DNA from: Cellulosimicrobium arenosum
Lineage (GTDB): Bacteria > Actinomycetota > Actinomycetes > Actinomycetales > Cellulomonadaceae
Reading direction: 5' to 3'
Length of the DNA: 64,000 nt
NCBI RefSeq assembly: GCF_014837295.1
Contig: NZ_JACYHB010000008.1
Span: forward strand, 62,001-126,000
Within the stretch, counting starts at the first letter, position 1; every line of letters starts with the position of its first letter. Both the position numbers and the translations under genes were made by a program. Under the pieces are notes generated by a model. That model saw only the letters and a program-made list of their open reading frames with translations. It had not been told where the DNA came from and made no database searches. Below are positions 59,207-64,000 of this stretch, piece after piece.

Positions 59207-60295
59207 ATGGCCCCACGGGGGCGACGGACGGCGACGACGCCGAGAGCACCGGAGGTGCGCATGGCACGACGTTCGAAGGACGAGGACCAGGGGAAGGCCG
59301 GGCGCGAGGTCGCCGACGGCACCGGTACGGATGCCACGGCCGAGCAGAAGGTCGAGGTGCGCAACCCGTTCCGGCGCGTGTGGTGGCTGCCGGTGGTGCG
59401 CGGTGTGCTGCTGGTCGTCCTCGGTCTGCTGCTGATGATCGAGCCCCTCGAGCAGCTCGAGGTGCTGCGCCTCGTGCTGGGCGCGTTCCTCGTCGCCGAC
59501 GGCGTGCTGGTGGCCGTCCAGTGGTTCGCGCACCGTCGGCAGACGAGCTCGGCGTGGTGGCTCGCGCAGGCCGCGGTGAACATCGTGTTCGGCGTCGTGG
59601 TCGCGTTCTGGCCCGACCTGAACCCGACCGCGCTCTACTACGTGCTGTCCGTGTGGGTGCTGGTCCTGGGGATCGTCGCGATCGCCGGCGCCGCCGGTCT
59701 CACCCGCAACCGCGACCTGGGTGCCGCGTGGATGCTCGCGTTCGGCATCACGTCCACGCTGTTCGGCCTCCTGCTCCTGACCCGGCCGCTGGACTCCCTC
59801 GACGTGCTGCGCCTCGTGGTGATCGTCTTCGCGCTGTACGCGTTCGTCGCGGGCGCGATCCACGTCGTGTCCGGGTTCGCGGTGCGCGCGATCGCGCGCG
59901 AGCTCGGCGACCTGCGAGGTCAGGCCGAGGCGGCGGGCGTCGTCGTGACGGGCGGGTCCGTCCTCGGTTCCGCGGCCGCGCGGCCCGACGTCGCGGAGGC
60001 CGGTGCCGCCCGCGCGCCCGGCCCCGCCGCCGCCCCGGTTCCGGCAACCTGGCATGCCACGGAGCCGGACGCCGCGCCCGAACCGGCGCTCGCCCCCGGC
60101 ACCGTGTCCGATCCGGCGTCCGCTCCGGACACCACGTCCGATCCGGCGCTCGCCCCGGACACCGCGCCGGAACCTGCGCGGAGCGCCGACACCCCGCCGC
60201 GGACCGATGCCGGCGCGTGGCCCGGGGAAGCCGCGGACGAGGCGCCCGGGTCGGGCGCCCGGCCGGGCTCGACGGGGGCACCGCCCGCGCGCTGA
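59207..60295 (+). CDS. DUF308/HdeD-like membrane protein with repetitive tail
   Basis: A 362-residue protein. The membrane part (residues about 55-230) has six helices in the HdeD/DUF308 pattern (PVVRGVLLVVLGLLLMIEPLEQLEVLRLVLGAFLVADGVLVAVQWF...). The C-terminal ~130 residues are Pro/Ala/Asp/Glu-rich with near-repeats of ASDPAxAPDT. TAGGAT (59194-59199) is 7 nt before the ATG at 59207; an alternative ATG at 59261 has a GGAGGT site and would remove 18 residues. Acid-stress roles of HdeD do not transfer safely. Confidence 0.8.
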   Translation: MAPRGRRTATTPRAPEVRMARRSKDEDQGKAGREVADGTGTDATAEQKVEVRNPFRRVWWLPVVRGVLLVVLGLLLMIEPLEQLEVLRLVLGAFLVADGVLVAVQWFAHRRQTSSAWWLAQAAVNIVFGVVVAFWPDLNPTALYYVLSVWVLVLGIVAIAGAAGLTRNRDLGAAWMLAFGITSTLFGLLLLTRPLDSLDVLRLVVIVFALYAFVAGAIHVVSGFAVRAIARELGDLRGQAEAAGVVVTGGSVLGSAAARPDVAEAGAARAPGPAAAPVPATWHATEPDAAPEPALAPGTVSDPASAPDTTSDPALAPDTAPEPARSADTPPRTDAGAWPGEAADEAPGSGARPGSTGAPPAR

Positions 60296-60441
60296 ACGGG
60301 CCGCCCCTCGTCGTGGACTCCGGTGCTCGGGGAGCGGGCGGTGCGTCCGAGGCGGTCGCGCCCGTGGCGGAGCGGTGAAGATCCCGGTCAGGAACCGGGG
60401 CGTCGCGCGCGATGTGACCGCGACCGCGAGAAGGTCGTCGT

Positions 60442-61056
60442 GTGACGACGTCAGGGGACCGTCCCGACCGGGCAGCGCGCGTGTCGCGCGCACTGGCGGG
60501 CGTCGTCATCGGGTTCGTCGGGCTGGCCCTGGTCGGGCTGATCGTCGTCGTCATCGGGTACAACGTCCTCGTCAGCGGGTGGGCCGACCAGTACGACTCC
60601 GACGGACAGGTCGTGGTGGACGGCGGCTCGGGCGACCCCGCCGCGCTCGGCACCGACGCCGGGGAGGCCACGGACGTCGTCGGGCAGGGATCGGGTCCGG
60701 ATGAAGGGTCGGGCCTGGACGCGTCGAACGAGGCCTACCGGCAGCGGGTCGGCACACCGGAGGGCGACGCCGAGGCGGCGCTCGCCCTCCCGGAGGTGCA
60801 GACCGCGCTGGACCCGCTCGCCGCGGGGGGCCCGGTCGACCGCGACGCGGTGGTGGCGGCGCTGGTCGGTGCCGGGTTCGACGGCGTGCAGGTCACGCCC
60901 GAGGAGTCGCCCCTCGGGACGCGCGCGACGTCGTTCGGCGTCGGGGTGGCGGTGCCCGGCGGGTGCGTGTTCGGCGAGGTAGCGCCCGCCGGCGTCACGC
61001 TCGAGGCGGGCGGCCCGATCGCCGACGGCGGGTGCCTCGAGATGCCGACGCACTGA
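60442..61056 (+). CDS. single-helix anchored protein, DUF6993-like
   Basis: A 204-residue protein with one N-terminal membrane helix (VVIGFVGLALVGLIVVVIGYNVLV), an acidic Gly-rich spacer, and a C-terminal ~90-residue domain (VDRDAVVAALVGAGFDGVQVTPEESPLGTRATSFGVGVAVPGGCVFGEVAPAGVTLEAGGPIADGGCLEM) with two cysteines. This pattern matches actinobacterial DUF6993-type secreted domains. Function unknown. GAGAAGG precedes the GTG. Confidence 0.72.
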   Translation: MTTSGDRPDRAARVSRALAGVVIGFVGLALVGLIVVVIGYNVLVSGWADQYDSDGQVVVDGGSGDPAALGTDAGEATDVVGQGSGPDEGSGLDASNEAYRQRVGTPEGDAEAALALPEVQTALDPLAAGGPVDRDAVVAALVGAGFDGVQVTPEESPLGTRATSFGVGVAVPGGCVFGEVAPAGVTLEAGGPIADGGCLEMPTH

Positions 61057-61104
61057 CCCGACCGGCGCACCGACCGGCCGGCTCACGATCGGCTCACGAT
61101 CGGC

Positions 61105-61938
61105 TCAGGCGAGGCCCAGCGACTGCTTCCACTCCAGGGGCAGGAGCGCGTACCCGACGAACGCGACGACGTCGAGCAGGGTGTGCGCGACCACGAGCGG
61201 CATGACGCGCCGTCGTCCCCAGCGTGAGGTGTAGAACCACGAGAACACGACGCCCATGACGACGTTGCCGAAGAACGGCCCGATCCCCTGGTAGAGGTGG
61301 TAGGAGCCGCGCAGCAGCGAGCTCGCGACGACGAACTTCACGCGGCCCCAGCCGAGGTCGTGCGTGCGCTCGTACAGGTAGCCGACCGCGACGACCTCCT
61401 CGAGCAGCCCGTTCTGCAGGGCCGAGAGGATCAGCACCGGGACGGTCCACCACGCGGCGTCGAGCGCGGCGGCCTGGACCTCCACGGTGATGCCGACGGC
61501 CCGGCCGGCCAGGTAGAACGCCAGTCCCGGGATGCCGATCGCGGCGGCGAGCGCGAATCCCCAGCCGAGGTCGCGCCAGGGCCGCGCGAGGTCGAGGCCG
61601 ATCGCGCGGACCGCCGAGCGCCCGCGCGCGCTGAGCAGGTAGAGCGCGAGCGCGACGGGAAGCACGGCGAAGAAGATCCCGACGACCTGGTACGTCAGGT
61701 CGAGGTACGGGCGCGCGGACTGGCTGACGTTGAGGCTCGCGGACTGGTCGCGCAGCGGGGTGTCCGCGGTGAGCCGCGCGACGATCGCGATGATCGCGTA
61801 GACGGCGGACTTGCCCAGGCTCAGGCCGAGGACGATCCAGATCTCGGCGCCGATGCGGCGGCGGGCAGGACGGTCGAGGGCGACGGCGGGCTGCGCGGAC
61901 CGGGCGGACGGCGCGGGTGGGACGGACTGGGCGGACAC
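61105..61938 (-). CDS. CPBP-family intramembrane metalloprotease
   Basis: A 277-residue protein with about seven helices and the CPBP/Abi motifs: LEEVVAVGYLYERTHDLGW (the catalytic EE), SYHLYQGIGPFFGNVVMGVVFSWFY (His) and PLVVAHTLLDVVAFVGYALL (His). The usual EExxxR is EExxxx with Val, a common actinobacterial variant. It may process prenylated or peptide substrates; unknown here. TATAAC lies 6 nt before the GTG. The intergenic DNA downstream contains a GGCTCACGATC tandem repeat (around 61078-61105). Confidence 0.87.
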   Translation of the reverse strand: MSAQSVPPAPSARSAQPAVALDRPARRRIGAEIWIVLGLSLGKSAVYAIIAIVARLTADTPLRDQSASLNVSQSARPYLDLTYQVVGIFFAVLPVALALYLLSARGRSAVRAIGLDLARPWRDLGWGFALAAAIGIPGLAFYLAGRAVGITVEVQAAALDAAWWTVPVLILSALQNGLLEEVVAVGYLYERTHDLGWGRVKFVVASSLLRGSYHLYQGIGPFFGNVVMGVVFSWFYTSRWGRRRVMPLVVAHTLLDVVAFVGYALLPLEWKQSLGLA

Positions 61939-61981
61939 CGTCCGGTTATAGCACCGCCGCCCGGACCGGGCCTGAAGAGGC

Positions 61982-62293
61982 TCACCCCGCTCGGGGTGGA
62001 CGACCCGGTCGGCGTGGCGGGCGGACGTCGCGGGGAAGGCGGTGCGCGTCGGCCAGGGCGCGGCGCAGCAGCAGCTCCATCTGGGCGTTGACGCTGCGCA
62101 GGTCGTCCGCGGCCCAGCGTGCCAGCGCGTCGTGGACCGCCGGGTCCAGGCGCAGGAGCACGGACTTGCGCTGTGCCCTGCGTGGCGGGGGCCCGTCCGG
62201 CTCGTCGCCCTGCCCTGCGGGCACGCCGCTGCCCGACGACGCGGCGGGGGCGTCGTCGGGCAGCTCGGGTTCCTCGGTCGGGGCTGGCGTCAC
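61982..62293 (-). CDS. ribbon-helix-helix protein coupled to the SPFH gene
   Basis: A 103-residue protein. An acidic low-complexity start is followed by a ribbon-helix-helix unit (RKSVLLRLDPAVHDALARWAADDLRSVNAQMELLLRRAL) of the Arc/HicB-like type, then a basic tail. Its GTG overlaps the SPFH stop by four bases (GTGA). The likely role is DNA binding and possibly control of its own operon through the palindrome at 63281-63297. Confidence 0.8.
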   Translation of the reverse strand: MTPAPTEEPELPDDAPAASSGSGVPAGQGDEPDGPPPRRAQRKSVLLRLDPAVHDALARWAADDLRSVNAQMELLLRRALADAHRLPRDVRPPRRPGRPPRAG

Positions 62294-63237
62294 TGGTAGA
62301 GGGAACCCGCGTTGACGATCGGCGTGGCGCGGTTGTCGCCGCACAGCACGACGAGGAGGTTGGAGACCATCGCGGCGCGACGCTCGTCGTCGAGCGTGAC
62401 GACGGACTTCTCCTCGAGGCGGTGGAGCGCGTCCTCGACCATCGACACCGCGCCCTCGACGATGCGCGAGCGGGCCGCGATGATCGCACCGGCCTGCTGG
62501 CGCTGGAGCATGGCCTGGGCGATCTCGGGGGCGTACGCGAGGTTGGAGATGCGGGCCTCGATGACCTCGACCCCGGCGACGACGACGCGCTCGGCGACCT
62601 CCGCGGCGATCTCCGCGGACACGACCTCGGTCGCACCGCGCAGCGACTCCTCGCCGGCGTCGGCGTCGTCGTACGGGTGGGACATCGCGACGTGGCGCAG
62701 CGCGGACTCGGACTGCACGATGACGAAGTCGTCGTAGTCCTCGACGGCGAAGCTCGCCTTCGCGGTGTCGGCGACCTGCCACACGACGATGGCCGCGATG
62801 TTGATCGGGTTGCCGTCGGCGTCGTTGACCTTGAGCTCGCTCGTCTCGAAGTTCCGCACCCGCACGGACACCCTGCGGCGGGTCGTCAGCGGCACGGTGA
62901 CCATGAGTCCGGTGCGGCGGATCGTGCCCAGGTAGCGCCCGAAGAGCTGGACGACGAGCGTCTCGCCCGGGCTGATGACGGACACGCCCGTGCCCGCGAC
63001 GACGCCGAGGACGACCACGACGACCCCGAGCACGACGAGTGCGGGGGCGCCGGTCGCGCACAGCACGACGCCGCCCACGACGAGGACCGCCGCGAGGAGG
63101 ATGGCGAGGACGGCGCCGCCGGCGCCGAACGCCCACGCCGGTCGTTCCGTCACGTCGACGCGGGTCCCGGCGTGGCCCACGGGCCGTCCGGTGGGCTCTC
63201 CGCCGACGGACTCCTGCGGCGGGGCGGTCTCGGTCAT
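62290..63237 (-). CDS. SPFH/band-7 (stomatin-prohibitin) membrane protein
   Basis: A 315-residue protein with two N-terminal hydrophobic helices and an SPFH domain (VISPGETLVVQLFGRYLGTIRRTGLMVTVPLTTRRRVSVRVRNFETSELKVNDADGNPINIAAIVVWQV... LRGATEVVSAEIAAEVAERVVVAGVEVIEARISNLAYAPEIAQAMLQRQQAGAIIAARSRIVEGAVSMVEDAL). Such proteins build membrane scaffolds. The ATG has GAGAGG upstream. It is followed by the ribbon-helix-helix gene in the same operon. Confidence 0.92.
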   Translation of the reverse strand: MTETAPPQESVGGEPTGRPVGHAGTRVDVTERPAWAFGAGGAVLAILLAAVLVVGGVVLCATGAPALVVLGVVVVVLGVVAGTGVSVISPGETLVVQLFGRYLGTIRRTGLMVTVPLTTRRRVSVRVRNFETSELKVNDADGNPINIAAIVVWQVADTAKASFAVEDYDDFVIVQSESALRHVAMSHPYDDADAGEESLRGATEVVSAEIAAEVAERVVVAGVEVIEARISNLAYAPEIAQAMLQRQQAGAIIAARSRIVEGAVSMVEDALHRLEEKSVVTLDDERRAAMVSNLLVVLCGDNRATPIVNAGSLYQ

Positions 63238-63280
63238 GGCGTCGTCCTCTCGTGCGGCACTCGCCGCGGCCGGTGGCTGG

Positions 63281-63297
63281 GATATCAAAGTGATATC
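63281..63297 (-). promoter_or_regulatory. palindrome upstream of the SPFH operon
   Basis: GATATCA-AAG-TGATATC is a perfect 7-3-7 inverted repeat, 43 bases upstream of the SPFH start and strikingly AT-rich for this genome. It fits the size of a ribbon-helix-helix operator and lies where the SPFH promoter should be. Confidence 0.65.
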
Positions 63298-63405
63298 ACA
63301 TTAGCGTGGCCGGGAGCGATCCGGACGCGGCCCAGGGTGTCCGCCAGGAACTTCGCGACGCGGGGGTTGTGCACGGGTGACGACTGTGCCAGGCTGTACA
63401 AACAG

Positions 63406-63437
63406 GTTTGCACCACAAACTACTCTGCTCATATCGA
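63406..63437 (+). promoter_or_regulatory. promoter with GTTTG-N5-CAAAC palindrome
   Basis: GTTTG (63406-63410) and CAAAC (63416-63420) are inverted; a second ACAAAC lies just upstream, so the motif is partly direct-repeated. TTGCAC (63409-63414) is a possible -35, 17 bases before TATCGA (63432-63437). Together they suggest a repressor-covered promoter for the gene at 63463. The ~100 bases before it show nothing recognisable. Confidence 0.5.
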
Positions 63438-63462
63438 CAACTCCTCAGCGAGGTCATGCGAC

Positions 63463-64000
63463 ATGTCCACGGATCCCGGACCTGCTCCGGACGGCGAGCA
63501 CGCCGCCGACGGCGCCGACCCCACCTTCGACCCGGCCGCGACGCTGCGTCTCATCCGTGAGCAGCAGGACCGTGCGCGCGCCGCGACCGAGCCGGACGGC
63601 CGCCTGCTCTACCTCGCGTGGGGCCTCTCGTGGGGCGTCGGCTACCTGTGCCTCTATCTCAGCGCCGGTGCCACCGGGAAGCCCCCGGCGTGGGCGTTCT
63701 GGGTGTTCGCCGGCGCGATCGTGGCGGCCGTCGCGTTCACGATCGTGCACACCGTCACCCGCACGGCCGGGACGCGGGGCGTGAGCGCCCGCACGGGTGC
63801 GATGTACGGGTGGTCGTGGATGCTCGGGTTCCTCACGTTCGGGGTCGTCATCGGGGGCCTCGGGCGCGCCGGAGCGTCCGACGAGGTGATCGCGCTCGCG
63901 AGCAACGCGTTCGCGTGCGTCGTCGTCGGTCTGCTCTACCTCGGGGGTGCTGCCGCGTTCCAGGACACCCGGTTGTTCGTCCTGGGCGTCTGGATCCTCG
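63463..64000 (+). CDS. multi-pass membrane protein, cut by the window end
   Basis: The first 179 residues are present. A hydrophilic start (ATLRLIREQQDRARAATEPDGRLLYLAWGLSWGVGYLCLYLS) leads into about four hydrophobic helices (AWAFWVFAGAIVAAVAFTIVHTV, GWSWMLGFLTFGVVIGGLG, ASNAFACVVVGLLYLGGAA). The ATG is preceded by GAGG about nine bases upstream. Similar actinobacterial membrane proteins sit beside a PadR or GntR-type regulator, which may lie past the window. Family not firmly recognised. Confidence 0.7.
   Translation, partial: MSTDPGPAPDGEHAADGADPTFDPAATLRLIREQQDRARAATEPDGRLLYLAWGLSWGVGYLCLYLSAGATGKPPAWAFWVFAGAIVAAVAFTIVHTVTRTAGTRGVSARTGAMYGWSWMLGFLTFGVVIGGLGRAGASDEVIALASNAFACVVVGLLYLGGAAAFQDTRLFVLGVWIL

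Overview
The window is very GC-rich chromosomal DNA with dense, mostly short-intergenic genes, GTG/TTG starts, ATGA/GTGA stop-start overlaps and frequent leaderless promoters. The gene content (LuxR/MalT regulator, F420-type LLM oxidoreductase, WXG100 protein, SCO7613-like membrane protein, YcnI/YcnJ copper genes, HU, DUF6993-like protein) points to an actinomycete, most likely Micrococcales near Cellulomonadaceae/Promicromonosporaceae. That family-level placement is inference.

Layout. 1-9 kb: the 3' end of an MFS exporter, a large MalT-type LuxR regulator, a small duplicated-domain protein, an LLM oxidoreductase, a VOC protein, a pentapeptide-repeat protein, a serine hydrolase, a PemK/MazF toxin-antitoxin pair, a YdeI-like protein and a DedA protein. 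9-21 kb: an MprF-type aminoacyl-lipid transferase coupled to an EamA-like permease, a PatB/MalY enzyme, a WXG100-headed protein translationally coupled to a lipoprotein, a TetR-MMPL efflux pair with a clear operator, and a class B penicillin-binding lipoprotein. 21-30 kb: a DAACS transporter preceded by a short leader peptide of the actinobacterial sulfur/cysteine type, a NarL-type two-component pair, assorted single genes and an amidohydrolase.

30-42 kb is a copper (and possibly heme/iron) trafficking locus: CopC, a CopD-CtaG fusion, a PepSY protein, the PCuAC chaperone, a Tat-exported Dyp peroxidase, and YcnI-YcnJ-YcnI. Three paralogous His-containing membrane proteins sit at the head of its sub-operons. 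42.5-46.6 kb is a zinc-starvation (Zur-type) locus: a CobW-like protein without a P-loop diverges across a Zur-like box from cysteine-free copies of bL28, bL33, bS14, bL31 and bL36, followed by an AztD-like zinc chaperone. HU, a YibE/F protein and a 1392-residue membrane protein follow.

53.6-55.7 kb is visibly lower in GC and carries only two genes, a ParA-like ATPase and an overlapping SIR2-domain protein. It begins inside an acyl-CoA dehydrogenase gene whose 3' part is missing. This is the best candidate for an uncharacterised defence-type system. The right end holds a flippase-like/pseudokinase membrane protein, a K+ channel-like protein, a DUF308 protein, a CPBP protease, and an SPFH gene coupled to a ribbon-helix-helix gene with a palindrome upstream.

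Non-coding structure is unusually rich: three copies of one long palindrome family (one of them inside the AztD coding region), a separate 31-bp hairpin, several factor-independent-type terminators, and more than a dozen start codons placed 6-8 nt after a TANNNT -10 element. No rRNA, tRNA, CRISPR array or intact transposase was seen. The longest stretch without a conventional gene (20787-21315) is explained as a regulatory leader.
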